In this document: positions 15,962 through 26,400 of the stretch, one piece after another
How the letters are laid out: each line of letters opens with the position of its first letter
How positions within the stretch are numbered: position 1 is the first letter of the stretch
Source of the DNA: Leifsonia sp. TF02-11
GTDB lineage: Bacteria; Actinomycetota; Actinomycetes; Actinomycetales; Microbacteriaceae
Assembly (NCBI RefSeq): GCF_017565305.1
Contig: NZ_JAGEKP010000024.1
Span: 248,001 to 312,000 of the forward strand
DNA: 64,000 bases
Reading direction: 5' to 3'
Made by a program: the position numbers and the translations under genes
Notes under the pieces: model-generated
The model's input: only the letters and a program-made list of their open reading frames with translations
Told to the model about the DNA's origin: nothing
The model's database searches: none

Positions 15962-16875
15962 CCGGCGCCCCGTTCCCCGCGGTTCTCGGCACCGAGCCGC
16001 TGCCGACTCCCGACGACTACCGCGACTTCTGGGCGGACGCCCTCGACCGCGCGCGCCGGCACAGCGTCGGGCCCCGCGCCGTCCCGGTCGACACCCTCCT
16101 GACGACGATCGACGTCTATGACTTCTCGTTCGCCGGAGCGCGCGGGCGCACCGTCACCGGCTGGCTGCGCCTGCCCCGGCACCGTGAGGGGATGCTTCCC
16201 GCCGTCGTCCACGCCAACGGTTACGGCGCCGGACGGCTCTCACCGATCGACGATCTGACCTGGTCGTCCGCCGGCTACGCGCACCTCGTCGTGAACACGC
16301 ACGGCCAGGGCGGAGCCAGCATCGGCCACCTCCTGGACGGCATCGACGACCCCGAGCGCTACTACTACCGGGACGTCTTCGTCGATGCCGCGCGGGCGGT
16401 GGACGCCGTGCGGGAGCTCGACGCCGTCGATGGGTCGCGTGTGGCGATGATCGGCAACAGCCAGGGCGGAGGGATCGCCCTCGGCGTCGGAGCACTCGCC
16501 GACGATCTGGTCGCCGTGCTCGCCCAGTCGCCGTTCCTGACCGACGCGCCGACCGCCCTGCAGCACGCGGCGAACGGACCGTGGACGGAGCTGCGCGGCT
16601 ACCTGACCGAGCACCCCGAACGCGCGGACGCCGTCGCCCGCACGCTCGCGTACGTCGACGGCGTCACCTCGGCGCGGCACGCGACCGCTCCCGGCTGGAT
16701 CTCCGACGGGCTCGCCGACGACATCTGCCCGCCCGAGACGACGCGCACCGCGGTCTCCGCGTACGCTGCACCGGTGCGGTTCTGCGAGTGGCCGGGCGCC
16801 GGCCACGAGTCCGGCGGCAGCGACGACGTGGCAGCAGCGCTGCGCGCTCTGCGGCAGCGGTTCGCGATCGACTGA
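15958..16875 (+). CDS. CE7/AXE1-type acetyl esterase (alpha/beta hydrolase)
   Basis: The protein has 305 residues, close to the about 320 of acetylxylan esterase/cephalosporin deacetylase proteins. The N-terminus TPDDYRDFWADAL is typical for the family. The catalytic triad is visible as Ser168 in GNSQGGG, Asp255 in DDICPPETT and His283 in GHESGG. No signal peptide is seen. It should remove acetyl groups from imported oligosaccharides so that the glycosidases can act. It is the last gene of the plus-strand run and is followed by a strong hairpin terminator. Confidence 0.93.
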   Translation: MTGAPFPAVLGTEPLPTPDDYRDFWADALDRARRHSVGPRAVPVDTLLTTIDVYDFSFAGARGRTVTGWLRLPRHREGMLPAVVHANGYGAGRLSPIDDLTWSSAGYAHLVVNTHGQGGASIGHLLDGIDDPERYYYRDVFVDAARAVDAVRELDAVDGSRVAMIGNSQGGGIALGVGALADDLVAVLAQSPFLTDAPTALQHAANGPWTELRGYLTEHPERADAVARTLAYVDGVTSARHATAPGWISDGLADDICPPETTRTAVSAYAAPVRFCEWPGAGHESGGSDDVAAALRALRQRFAID

Positions 16876-16899
16876 TCGCCGCTGGTCCGCGGTCAATGA

Positions 16900-16938
16900 C
16901 TGTGGCCCGGCCCCGACATCGTCGGGACCGGGCCACAG
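16900..16938. terminator. Strong bidirectional hairpin terminator
   Basis: An 18-base arm beginning CTGTGGCCCGG pairs with the matching arm ending CCGGGCCACAG around the 3-base loop ATC, with one internal mismatch. It lies between the convergent esterase and the solute-binding protein gene and can stop both. Confidence 0.85.
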
Positions 16939-16971
16939 CTCTTGTCAGCGCTCGCCGATCTGGTCAGGCGC

Positions 16972-18651
16972 CTACTTCTTGGTCTTGTCGTACGCCGTCT
17001 GCAGCGTGCTCAGGTAGTCCTTGAGCCCGAGCCCGTTGAAGCCGGCAACGTACGAGTCCCAGTCGGTGTCGAGGTTCTTCGAGCCCGTGATGAAGGCCAG
17101 AGCGTTCTGCGTCACGTAGTTGTCGATGTTCGTCTGCTGGGTCGCGACCTGGGTCGCCTTCGACGAGTCGGGCCAGACCTTCCAGACCGGGTAGATCTGG
17201 TTCTTGTCCTCGTGGCCCTTGTACAGCTGGGTCGCCTGGAACAGCCGGCGCTCGTACCCGGAGGGGTCGTAGATGTCGGTCGGCTCGACCTGCGCACCGC
17301 GGAACGCCGCGTTCTGGTTGTACGTCGAGAGCGCGCCCCACTGGACGGCGTTGGCGGCGTCCTGAGACAGCTGGAGGTTCTTGAACAGCGGCTGCTCACT
17401 CGGGTCGAGCGCCTGGTCGCCGGCGGCGGGCTTCGACCAGCCCTGACCTTCCGGCCCGAAGTTGCCGTCGAGCTGGCCCTCATTGGTGAAGAGGTAGTTC
17501 ACCATCTTGACGGCGGCCACCTGGGCGTTCTTCGAGGCCTTGTTGGTCAGCATGAAGGTGGCGCCCGGCGTGCTCCCGAAGGCGTAGGTCGCGAAGTTCG
17601 CGCCGTTGGGGCCGGTCAGCGGCGGCACCGCGTCGTACTGCTTGTCACGGCCGTCCTTCGCGCCGGGGCTGACGAAGATGTACGGGTGCAGGGCGCTCGC
17701 GCTCCCCAGCAGCACCGGGCCGGTGTTGTTGCCCTCCTGGGCCAGCGCCGCCGGGTTCTGGGTGAACGCGCCCTTGTCGATCAGGCCCGCATCCCACAGC
17801 GACTTGATGTACTTCAGGCCCTCGCGCCAGCCGTCCTTGTTCGCCTGGATGTCGACCTTGCCCTTGTTGAGCACGGTCGTCGACTGGATGCCCTTGTCCG
17901 GGTTCTGCGGGTCGTAGATGAACGCGTTCATGAAGAAGGGGATCAGCGTGTCGTGCGAGTCGCCGCTCAGCGGGATCTCGTCCGCCTTGCCGTCGCCGTT
18001 CGGGTCGCCGTTCTTGAACGCCGTGAGGACCTTGGTCATGTCCTCCGTGGTCTTCGGCATCTGCAGTCCCAGCTTCTTGAGCCAGTCGGTGTTCATCCAC
18101 AGCTTCGACGGGTACTGGATGTGCAGCGTCTCGGCCAGCTGGGGAAGACCGTAGATCTTCCCGTCCGGCGACGTCACCATCGCCTTGTAGTCCGGGTTGG
18201 TGTCGATCACCTTCTGGATGTCGGGGGCGTACTGCTTGATCAGGTCGTTCAGCGGGAGCGCGACCCCCTGCTTGGCGAGCTTCTCGACGTCCACCGGGTT
18301 GAACTGGTCCACCCACGGGATGAGCAGGAACATGTCAGGGTAGTCGCCGCTGGCCATCAGGATCTGGCGCTTCTCCGGAGCGACCGACGAGTCCTGCGTC
18401 GTCGTCTGCCACGAGAACTTGATGTCGAACTTCTTCTCGAGCTGCTTGGTGAACGCGTTCGTCGCCAGGTCCTGACCGGTGCCCTGCTGGGCGAACACGC
18501 TGATCTTGGCCGGGCCGCCTGCGTTGTCGTCGGCGTTCGGCGTGCCGGTGCAGGCCGTGATCGTCAGCAGCGCGAGGCCGCTGGCCGCAGCGGTGAGCGT
18601 TCGGACGAGCCGACGCCGCCTGCGGGGGTGACTGTCTGTGATGGGTGGCAT
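16972..18651 (-). CDS. LplA-type oligosaccharide-binding lipoprotein
   Basis: The protein has 559 residues. It begins with a basic stretch, a hydrophobic helix and the lipobox ITAC at about residues 31-34, so it is a lipid-anchored ABC solute-binding protein. The size and the sequence around IPWVDQFNPVDVEKLAKQGVALPLNDLI match the large LplA-like family that works with LplB/YtcP-type permeases. No ATPase is encoded here, which is normal because such systems share an MsmX-type ATPase encoded elsewhere. It follows the two permease genes on the same strand (85-base gap) and ends at a terminator. The substrate is probably an oligosaccharide trimmed by GH27 and taken up for GH36 and GH95. Confidence 0.93.
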   Translation of the reverse strand: MPPITDSHPRRRRRLVRTLTAAASGLALLTITACTGTPNADDNAGGPAKISVFAQQGTGQDLATNAFTKQLEKKFDIKFSWQTTTQDSSVAPEKRQILMASGDYPDMFLLIPWVDQFNPVDVEKLAKQGVALPLNDLIKQYAPDIQKVIDTNPDYKAMVTSPDGKIYGLPQLAETLHIQYPSKLWMNTDWLKKLGLQMPKTTEDMTKVLTAFKNGDPNGDGKADEIPLSGDSHDTLIPFFMNAFIYDPQNPDKGIQSTTVLNKGKVDIQANKDGWREGLKYIKSLWDAGLIDKGAFTQNPAALAQEGNNTGPVLLGSASALHPYIFVSPGAKDGRDKQYDAVPPLTGPNGANFATYAFGSTPGATFMLTNKASKNAQVAAVKMVNYLFTNEGQLDGNFGPEGQGWSKPAAGDQALDPSEQPLFKNLQLSQDAANAVQWGALSTYNQNAAFRGAQVEPTDIYDPSGYERRLFQATQLYKGHEDKNQIYPVWKVWPDSSKATQVATQQTNIDNYVTQNALAFITGSKNLDTDWDSYVAGFNGLGLKDYLSTLQTAYDKTKK

Positions 18652-18736
18652 GTGTCTTTCCTCCTTTGGAAAAGCAGTGCAATGCGATGGTGCGCGTGGT
18701 GGGTCTGAGGGTCAGGGGTGCCGGCCGAGGCCCGGG

Positions 18737-19687
18737 TCAGCCCTTGACGGATCCGATGAGTACTCCCTTGTTGAAGTAGCGGGCGACGAAGGGGTAGATG
18801 ATCAGGACCGGGACGCTCGTGATGACGATGAGCGAGTACTTCAACAGGTTGACCAGCTCCTGGTTCTGAGCCTGAGCGGCCAGATCGTTCGTGCCGCCGT
18901 TGGTGGCGTTGAGCACCAGGATGTTTCGGAGTACGAGTTGCAGCGGGAACAGATCGGAGCTCTTCAGGTAGAGCAGGGCGTCGAAGAAGCCGTTCCACTG
19001 GCCGATCGCATACATCAGCGCGATGACGGCGATCAGCGGCTTCGACAGCGGGAGGACGACGCTCCAGAGGAAGCGAAGATCGCTCGAACCGTCGAGGGAT
19101 GCGGCCTCCACCAGCTCTTCGGGGATCGCCGACTTGAAGAACGTGCGGGCGATGATGACCTGCCAGACCGCGATGGCCTGGGGCAGGAGGAGCGCCCAGC
19201 GGGTGTCGAGCATCCCCAGGTTCTGCACGACCATGTAGGTGGGGATCAGGCCGCCGCTGAAGAGCATCGTGAAGAGCAGCAGGGCCATGATCACGTTGCG
19301 CCCCATGAACGTGCGGCGCGAGAGCGGCCACGCGATGCAGACCGTCAGCGTCGTGCTGATGAGGGTGCCGGCGACCATGTAGAACAGCGAGTTCGCGTAG
19401 CCCAGGAGCACCTGGGGGTCGGCGAGCACCGTCTGGTACCCCTTGAGCGTGAAGTCGACCGGCCAGAGGAGCACCCGCCCGGCCGTCACGGCCTCGGGCG
19501 ACGAGAAGGAGCTGGCCAGGATGAACAGCAGCGGCAGGAGGACGACGAGCACCGCCAGCGTGAGGCCGAGATAGATGACGACCAGCAGCGCGCGGTCCGA
19601 CGCGGACTCCCGGATGCGCCGCGTCTTCTTGGACGCGGACGCGGGGCGGGGCCGGCGGCGCAGTCGGGGGCTCTCGATGGTTACCAC
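18737..19687 (-). CDS. LplC/YtcP-type ABC sugar permease
   Basis: The product is 316 residues with six hydrophobic helices. The EAASLDGSSDLRFLWSVVLPLSKP segment is the EAA loop that contacts the ATPase. The start is the GTG at 19687, which overlaps the end of the LplB gene by 7 bases. The longer frame upstream is only the shadow of LplB. The C-terminal YFNKGVLIGSVKG is the typical ending of YtcP-type permeases. It forms the transporter with the neighbouring permease and lipoprotein. Confidence 0.94.
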   Translation of the reverse strand: MVTIESPRLRRRPRPASASKKTRRIRESASDRALLVVIYLGLTLAVLVVLLPLLFILASSFSSPEAVTAGRVLLWPVDFTLKGYQTVLADPQVLLGYANSLFYMVAGTLISTTLTVCIAWPLSRRTFMGRNVIMALLLFTMLFSGGLIPTYMVVQNLGMLDTRWALLLPQAIAVWQVIIARTFFKSAIPEELVEAASLDGSSDLRFLWSVVLPLSKPLIAVIALMYAIGQWNGFFDALLYLKSSDLFPLQLVLRNILVLNATNGGTNDLAAQAQNQELVNLLKYSLIVITSVPVLIIYPFVARYFNKGVLIGSVKG

Positions 19688-20682
19688 AGTCCACTCCCAC
19701 TGATTCGCTTCGCCACCCAGTTCACGATGAGCAGAAGCACGAGGTTGATCACGGAGTTGAAGAGGCCGACGGCTGTCGCCGTACCGAAGTCCGCGTTGAG
19801 GATGCCCAGCTTGTAGACGTACGTCGCGATGATCTCGGACTGGCCGAGGTTCAGCGGGTTCTGCAGCAGGAAGACCTTCTCGAACCCGATCGACATGATG
19901 TTGCCGACGCTGAGGATGAGGACGATCATCGCCGTCGGCATGATTCCGGGGATGTCGACGTGCCAGATCTTGCGGAGTCGCGATGCGCCGTCGACCTTGG
20001 CCGCCTCGTAGAGGGAGGGGTCGATGCCGGACAGCGCCGCCATGTAGATCACGGCGGAGTATCCCGCGGTCTGCCAGACGTCCGACCAGACGTAGATGTG
20101 CCGGAAGTAGTCGGGGTCGCCGAGGAAGTCGGGCGCCGGGACGCCGAAGAAGCCGAACACCTGGCTCAGGATCCCGAGCCGCGGGGCCATGATCAGGATG
20201 AGCATCGACACCACGACGACGGTCGAGATGAAGTACGGCGCGTAGGTGACCATCTGCACGGTCTTCTGGAACCAGCGGTGGCGCACCTCGTTGAGGGCGA
20301 GGGCCAGGATCAGCGGGATGGGGAAGCTCGCCAGGATGGCGTATCCCGACAGGATCAGGGTGTTCTGGACCAGCGTCGGGAACACCGGGTTCTGGATCAT
20401 GTTGGCGAAGTTGGACCAGCCCGACCACGGGCTCCCCCAGACGCCGAGCACGGGACTGTAGTCCTTGAAGGCGATGATCGCGTTCGAGATCGGCACGTAC
20501 TTGAAGATCACGAAGTAGGCGAGCGGCAGGATCGTCAGCAGGTACAGCTGCCAGTGGCGTCGGAAGGCGACCCGCCAGCGCTGCCGGAGCGTCAGGCGAT
20601 TGCGCGGGACTCGCCTCGGGGTCGCCGCATCGGGGAACCGTGTGGCCGGTGGCGCCGGGCTCACGGGCGGCGCGCTCGTCAC
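19681..20682 (-). CDS. LplB-type ABC sugar permease
   Basis: The protein has 333 residues. A long basic N-terminus is followed by six transmembrane helices. The EAAKVDGASRLRKIWHVDIPGIMPT segment is the EAA loop. The start is GTG at 20682 with AAGGA upstream. An ATG at 20702 is in another frame and ends at once. It is the first gene of the transporter operon and is divergent from the second ROK gene. Confidence 0.94.
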   Translation of the reverse strand: MTSAPPVSPAPPATRFPDAATPRRVPRNRLTLRQRWRVAFRRHWQLYLLTILPLAYFVIFKYVPISNAIIAFKDYSPVLGVWGSPWSGWSNFANMIQNPVFPTLVQNTLILSGYAILASFPIPLILALALNEVRHRWFQKTVQMVTYAPYFISTVVVVSMLILIMAPRLGILSQVFGFFGVPAPDFLGDPDYFRHIYVWSDVWQTAGYSAVIYMAALSGIDPSLYEAAKVDGASRLRKIWHVDIPGIMPTAMIVLILSVGNIMSIGFEKVFLLQNPLNLGQSEIIATYVYKLGILNADFGTATAVGLFNSVINLVLLLIVNWVAKRISGSGLW

Positions 20683-21031
20683 GAGGACGCGTCCTTCGTC
20701 ATCGAAGACTCCCTACAAGAGATGATCTGGTTCCCGCCTCGAGCCGCACGAGCGGTCGCGGTGGGGTGGTCTATAGCAAAACCTATTTCTTTGCCGCTGT
20801 CAATAATCTCCGTCATCGGCGTTGTTCCGATTGCGGTCGAATCGCTGCGGTTCCTTGAAAATACAGGCGCGGGAGCGCAGAGGAGTTACAACACAATGGA
20901 AACTAGTTGGTCCCGGATGCACTCGAAACGGCCCGGATGTGTACTAGCCTTGTCGCACGCCGACAGCATGGTCGGCCCGTACGGGGGTGCGGGGCCCGGC
21001 TCCACGACCCGCCACACAGATCAGGTGCACG
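20683..21031. promoter_or_regulatory. 349-base divergent region between LplB and ROK genes
   Basis: There is no gene I can support here. The stretch about 20760-20900 is clearly more AT-rich than its surroundings. On the minus strand it contains TTATTGACA near 20804, the same core found in the GH95/GH36 region, and TATAGA further downstream, although the spacing of 22 bases is too long for a standard promoter. An ATG at 20896 after AGAGGAG opens a frame that runs into the ROK gene out of frame and is not convincing. Confidence 0.5.
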
Positions 21032-22225
21032 ATGAGCTTGAGCATGTCCGAACACACAGCACGCCGACCCGTGCTGGGCACGCCGGCGTCCGCCGAGATC
21101 TTCACACGCATCATCACGCACGGCCCGGTCAGCAGACTCGACATCGGAAGACTCACCGGCCTGTCGCAGGCGAAGGTCACCAAGACGGTCAGCCCGCTGA
21201 TCAAGGACGGCTTCGTCACGGTCGGCGAGCACGCGGAGCACGCCTTCCCCGGCCGGCCGGTGCGCCCGCTCAGCGTGGTCCCGCGCTCCATGATCGCCGT
21301 CGGCGTCAAGGTCAACGCCGACGAGATCTTCGCCGTCACGGTCAGCCTGGGCAACGAGGTGATCGGCTCCACCCGCCGCCGGCTCACCAGCCACGCCCCT
21401 GACGCGACCGTCACCGCCATCGTGAAGTCGGTCACCACCCTCATCGACCAGCTCGGCGACGACGCCCGATTCCTCACCGGGGTGGGCGTCTCGGTGTCGG
21501 GCGACATCGACACCACCGACGGGATCGTGCGGGACTCCCCCCTGCTCGGCTGGACGCACGTCCCGCTCGGCGACCTCCTCTCCACCCGACTGGGCCTCCC
21601 GGTCATCGTCGAGAACGACGTGCGCGCGCTCGCCAAGTCGGAGCAGTGGTTCGGCGTGGGGACCGACGCCGACTCGTTCGCGATCATCACGATCGGCGCG
21701 GGCATCGGGTGCGGCATCTACGTGAACGACGACGTCGTCGTCGGCGCGCACGGTGTCGCCGGCGAGATCGGCCACCTCCCCCTCGGCCCGTCGGACGCGG
21801 TCTGCGTCTGTGGCCGCCGCGGCTGCGTCGAGGCCGTCGCCTCCTCGCACGCGATCCGCGACGCGGTCCGGCAGGGTCACGACGACCCGGACCTCACCCT
21901 CGCCGACGCGATCCGCCTCGCCCACGAAGGCGACCCGGTCGCGGTCGACGCGTTCGAGCGCGCAGGAACGGCCATCGGCGCCGCGGTCGCCACGACGGTG
22001 AACCTCTTCGGACCGGAGGTGGTCGTCATCGCCGGCGAGGGCGTCATGGACTACGACCTCTACGAGCGCCGCTTCCGGGAAGAGTTCCTGGCGCACGTCT
22101 TCGGCACCGCGGCGAACTGCCGCCTGATCGTCCGCCGCCACACCTTCGTCGACTGGGCGCGCGGCGCGGCGGTCGCAGCACTGCGGGAATCGATCACCGT
22201 CGCGCCGGGCGGGGCGGGTGAGTGA
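21032..22225 (+). CDS. ROK-family transcriptional regulator (second of two)
   Basis: The product is 397 residues. The winged helix (VSRLDIGRLTGLSQAKVTKTV) is followed by the ROK domain with VCVCGRRGCVEAVAS as the zinc motif and GVAGEIGHLPLGP. It closely resembles the ROK protein at 7140-8306 along its whole length, so the two are paralogues within one locus. The ATG at 21032 is preferred. ATG codons at 20987 and 21044 are possible, and none has a strong ribosome site. Being divergent from the LplBC-binding protein operon, it most likely controls that transporter and itself. Confidence 0.92.
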   Translation: MSLSMSEHTARRPVLGTPASAEIFTRIITHGPVSRLDIGRLTGLSQAKVTKTVSPLIKDGFVTVGEHAEHAFPGRPVRPLSVVPRSMIAVGVKVNADEIFAVTVSLGNEVIGSTRRRLTSHAPDATVTAIVKSVTTLIDQLGDDARFLTGVGVSVSGDIDTTDGIVRDSPLLGWTHVPLGDLLSTRLGLPVIVENDVRALAKSEQWFGVGTDADSFAIITIGAGIGCGIYVNDDVVVGAHGVAGEIGHLPLGPSDAVCVCGRRGCVEAVASSHAIRDAVRQGHDDPDLTLADAIRLAHEGDPVAVDAFERAGTAIGAAVATTVNLFGPEVVVIAGEGVMDYDLYERRFREEFLAHVFGTAANCRLIVRRHTFVDWARGAAVAALRESITVAPGGAGE

Positions 22226-22258
22226 GGGACGCGGAGCGGGTCGGAAGTCGTCGTCGCT

Positions 22259-22669
22259 TCAGCCGGATTGACGGACGAATCTGTGCTCAGCTTTCGGGTC
22301 GTCGGGGTCGCCTGAGTAGATGACGAGCACGGTTCGGAAGTTGTCCCACTTCGAGCTGAGATCAAACCCGCGGCTGCCCACATCCACACCGACGGTCGGG
22401 CCTTGGAAGTGGGACAAACTCCACGTTCCTTGGCCAGTCGCGGGGTTGCCGCCAGGAATGTCCCGTATGACGGCAGTCCCATCTTCACGGAAAACCGCCA
22501 CACCAGGTCCGCCATCGGAGTCGACCCACGTTCCTACGACGTCAGAGCGTGTCAGCTCGGCGGGGAGGTTCGAGCGGACGAAGTATGCCGCTGCCGATCC
22601 AACGATGACCGTACCCACAACCAGGATGCAGATGGCCCAGCCGAGACCACGACGCCGCGAGCGAGTCAT
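22259..22669 (-). CDS. Small membrane-anchored protein, lipocalin-like outer part
   Basis: The protein has 136 residues and no family I can name. After a basic start there is one hydrophobic helix (about 8-30). The exported part reads as a small beta domain with VVGTWVDSDGGPGVAVFREDGTAVI, the pattern of short lipocalin-like proteins. The ATG at 22669 has GGAG 5 bases upstream, whereas the ATG at 22699 has none. The base composition is lower in GC than the neighbouring genes. It is convergent with the second ROK gene. Confidence 0.7.
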   Translation of the reverse strand: MTRSRRRGLGWAICILVVGTVIVGSAAAYFVRSNLPAELTRSDVVGTWVDSDGGPGVAVFREDGTAVIRDIPGGNPATGQGTWSLSHFQGPTVGVDVGSRGFDLSSKWDNFRTVLVIYSGDPDDPKAEHRFVRQSG

Positions 22670-22807
22670 AGTTCTCCGTCCGAATTCGGCGTTCGGCATC
22701 GAGGACGCCCGTCGAAGCAGCCGTCCGAGAAAGCCACGTGATCGACAACGATCGAGACCAGACTAGCGCCATCCCAGACGGTCTGAGGCGGGCGCGAACC
22801 CCCACGC

Positions 22808-23437
22808 TCACTTCCTCGTCCGCACCCCGCGCACGCGACGCGGAGCGCGTCGTACACCGAGAACGATCGCGGCGGCCGCGATGAGCACGAGGAGGATGCC
22901 GCCGACCACGATCCGCGGCAGAACCGTCGGGACACTCGGCGGGGAGGCGGCCATTGGACCGGCCGTCCGCTCGGGTGTGTCCTTCACCCCGTGGATGAAG
23001 CCGGCGGTGGCGGTGCGGACGGTCGGAGACGAGTCGTCCCCGACGTAGACGCTCGCCACCACGGTGACGCGCCGCTCGGTCGCCGGGATCGTCCCGACCG
23101 TCGCGCTCACGGTGAAAGCGTTGTCCGCACCTGGTGCGATGGTCGGCTTCCAGGTCGCCCTGTTCGCATCGACCGACGCGCCAGAGGTTTCGCCGAGCTC
23201 GAGGTAACCCGGGGCCTCGAGCGCGATCGTCACGGCCGTCTCAGCGGCGCCCAGGTTCTTCACGTGTCCCGTGTAGGTGACGGTGTCCCCGGCCTTGACG
23301 GTCTTCTCGCTGGCCGTCAGGGTGACCGACAGCTGCGCGTCGGGCTCGCCCGCGCGCGCAGCCGAGTCGGTCGTCAGGGGTGTGGAGAGCAGCGCGACCG
23401 CGATGGCGGTTGCGAGAAAGGCATGCCGGGAGCGCAT
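22808..23437 (-). CDS. DUF11/CARDB-like exported membrane protein
   Basis: The protein has 209 residues. Residues 1-30 are a signal peptide. Residues about 35-145 form one immunoglobulin-like domain (KTVKAGDTVTYTGHVKNLG), similar to the DUF11 units of the next gene but more distant. Residues about 172-198 are a transmembrane helix with an RRAPRR tail. It has no LAXTG motif, so it should stay in the membrane. The ATG at 23437 lies 8 bases after the stop of the large repeat protein, and the two are probably co-expressed. Confidence 0.8.
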   Translation of the reverse strand: MRSRHAFLATAIAVALLSTPLTTDSAARAGEPDAQLSVTLTASEKTVKAGDTVTYTGHVKNLGAAETAVTIALEAPGYLELGETSGASVDANRATWKPTIAPGADNAFTVSATVGTIPATERRVTVVASVYVGDDSSPTVRTATAGFIHGVKDTPERTAGPMAASPPSVPTVLPRIVVGGILLVLIAAAAIVLGVRRAPRRVRGVRTRK

Positions 23438-23445
23438 CGGCCCGG

Positions 23446-26400
23446 TCACCGCTTGGTCGAGGCGCGGCGACGACGGCTCACGAACACCATCGCGGCCCCG
23501 CCGAGCGCCAGGAGGGCACTGACGATGATCGCCGGGATGGCGAGCGTCGATCCGGTGTCCGCGAGACCGGCCGCGGCCGGCGGGTCGCCGATCGTGGTCT
23601 TCACGGCGCATCCCGCGACGTCCGCGCCGACGGCGCAATTGCCGCCGCTCGGCGTGACGACCGCGTTGGCGAGCAACTGGTCACCGGTGTCGGGAGATGT
23701 GACCTTCACCGAGTAGGAGACCGTGGTCGTCGATCCGACCGTGAGCGGCCCGGACCAGGAGAGCACCGGCTTCGCGTACGTCGCACCGCCCGTCGCGTCA
23801 TCGTTGTACGTGGCGTCGTCCAGGACCCGGGAGAGGTCGTCGGTGAAGGACGCCGGGTGGGCGGTCGTGTAGTCGACCTTGCCGGTATTGGTCACCGTGA
23901 TCGTGTAGGTCACCGTGGCACCGGGCATCGCGTTCGCGGTGTCGACGGTCTTCTTCACGGTGAATCCGGCGACCGGGTCGCTGGTGGAACAGGACGCTGC
24001 GGGGTCGCATTCGCCTCCGGTCCCCGGCACGACCGTGTTCTTCAGCTCGTGGTCGCCCGTGTCCGGGCTGTTCACGGTGACCGAGTAGGTCGCCGTGATC
24101 GTGCCGCCGACCGGGAGCGCGACGGCCCAGGCCAGCTTCGGCGCACTGTAGGTCGCGCCGTTGCTGGCGTCGCCGTTGTAGGTGGCGTCGTCCAGCACCG
24201 ACGACAGGTCGTCGGTGAAGGCGGCCGGCTTCGCCGCGGTGAACGCAGCCCGGCCCGTGTTGGTGACGGTGATCGTATACGTGATCACATCCCCCGGCGC
24301 GGCCGTGGTCGCGCTGGACGCCTTCGCCACGGTGAAGGATTGGACCTCCGTCGTCGTGGTGCACTGTGCGGCCGGGTCGCAGGCGCCACCGCGGCCGGTC
24401 GGCCGTACCGCGTTAGCGAGCGTCTTGTCCCCGGTGTCCGGGTCGTTCACCCGGACGGAGTAGACGACCGTGACCGTCTGGCCGACGGCGAGGGGACCGG
24501 ACCACGTCAGGTTGGGTGCGGCGAACACGGCGCCGTTGCTGGCGTCGCCGTTGTAGGTGGCGTCGTCGAGCACGGAGGACAGGTCGTCGGTGAACGAGGC
24601 CGGTTTCGCCGCGGTGTATGCGACGTCTCCGGTGTTCTTCACGGTGACCGTGTACGTCACGATATCGCCGGCGGCGGCCGTGGTGGAGCTGGCGGTCTTC
24701 GCCACCGAGTACGAGCCGGACGGGATGTCGACCGAGCAGGCCGGGTCGGTGGAACCGGCCGCACAGCCGCCGTCCGGCGGCGTGACCACCGCGTTGTGCA
24801 GCTTCCGGTCGCCGGTCGCCGGGTCGTTCACCGTCACGCTGTAGGTGAAGGTCTGCGAGGCTCCCACCGAGAGCGGACCGGACCAGGACAGCGTCGGGGC
24901 CGCGTAGGCGACTCCTCCGGTGGCGTCGCCGTTGTAGGTGGCGTCGTCGAGCACCTGGGTCAGATCGTCCGTCCAGGATGCCGGGTTCGCGGCCGTGTAG
25001 GCGGCCGTGCCGGTGTTGGTGACGGTGATCGTGTAGGTGATCACGCCTCCGGGGATGACGGTGTTGGTGTCGGCGGACTTGGCGACGCTGAAGGACTGCA
25101 CCGGCGTCGTCGTCGTGCACGCGCCGGGCGCGCAGCTCCCGTCGGGGCCGGAGGGCACCACGGCGTTGCTCAGGGTGTGATCACCGGTGTCCGGGTCGTT
25201 CACCCTGACCGAGTAGCTGACGGTGACGCTGCCGCCGACGGGGATGGCAAGCGCCCAGGCCAGGGTCGGCGCCGTGTAGGTGGCCCCGTCGGTGGCGTCG
25301 CCGTTGTAGGTGGCATCGTCGAGCACAGCCGTGAGGTTGTCGGCGAAGCGCGCGGGCGAGGCGGCCGTGTACGCCGTCCGACCGGTGTTGGTGGCGGTGA
25401 TCGTGTAGGTGATCACATCGCCCGGACGGACGGTCGTCGAGCTGGCGGCCTTGGTGAGGCTGAACGCCTTCAGCGGGTTCGACGTCGTGCACGTGGCCGA
25501 CGGGTCGCACCCGCCGCCGGTCCCCGGAGCCGGCGTCACGGCGTTGGTCAATGTCCCGTCACCGGATCCTGCCGCACCGACGGTCACCGAGTAGGTGACG
25601 GTCGTCGTCTGGCCGACTCCGAGCGGGCCGGACCAGGTCAGGTTCGGTGCCGTGTAGGTGGCCCCGTTGTTCGCGTCGCCGTTGTAGCTCGCGTCGTCGA
25701 GCACCCTCGAGAGGTCGTCGGTGAAGGACGCCGGGCTCGCTGCGGTGTAGGCGGCCGAACCGGTGTTGGTCACCGTCACCGTGTAGGTGACTGTGTCGCC
25801 AGGGGAGACGGATCCCGTCGGGCTGGCGGTCTTCGAGACCGTGAACGACGCGATGTCGTTCGTGGTCGTGCAGCCGCCGGTCGTGGCACAGCTCCCGCCA
25901 TCGCCGGGGACGACCGCGTTGGTCAGGACTTTGTCGCCCGTGCTCGGGTTCTTCACGGTCACCGAGTAGGTGACGGTGATCGTAGCGCCGACGGCCAGGG
26001 CTCCGGACCAGGACAGGACGTTGCCGGTGACGGTGGCCCCGCCGGTGGCGTCACCGTTGTAGCGTGCGTCGTCCAGGATCTTGGACAGGTCGTCGGTGAA
26101 CGACGCCGGGTTCGCTGCGGTGAAGGCACCGGTGCCCGTGTTCGTCACGGTGACCGTGTAGGTGACCGTGTCGCCCGGGTGCACGTTCCCGGCCGGGCTC
26201 GACGACTTGGCGACCGTGAATGTCCGAACCGGTGTGGTCGTGGTGCACGCACCCGCCGGGTCGCAGGCGCCGCCGCCCGTCGTGGCGCGCACGGTGTTCT
26301 TCACCGACTTGTCGCCCGTGTCGGGGCGGTCGACAGTGACCGAGTACGTGACGGTGATCGTCTGACCGACCGCAAGTGCACCCGACCAGCTCAGGTTCGT

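Noticed and set aside
20896-21100. Small ORF with AGAGGAG before the second ROK gene
   Set aside because: It runs out of frame deep into the ROK gene and its product has no recognisable features.
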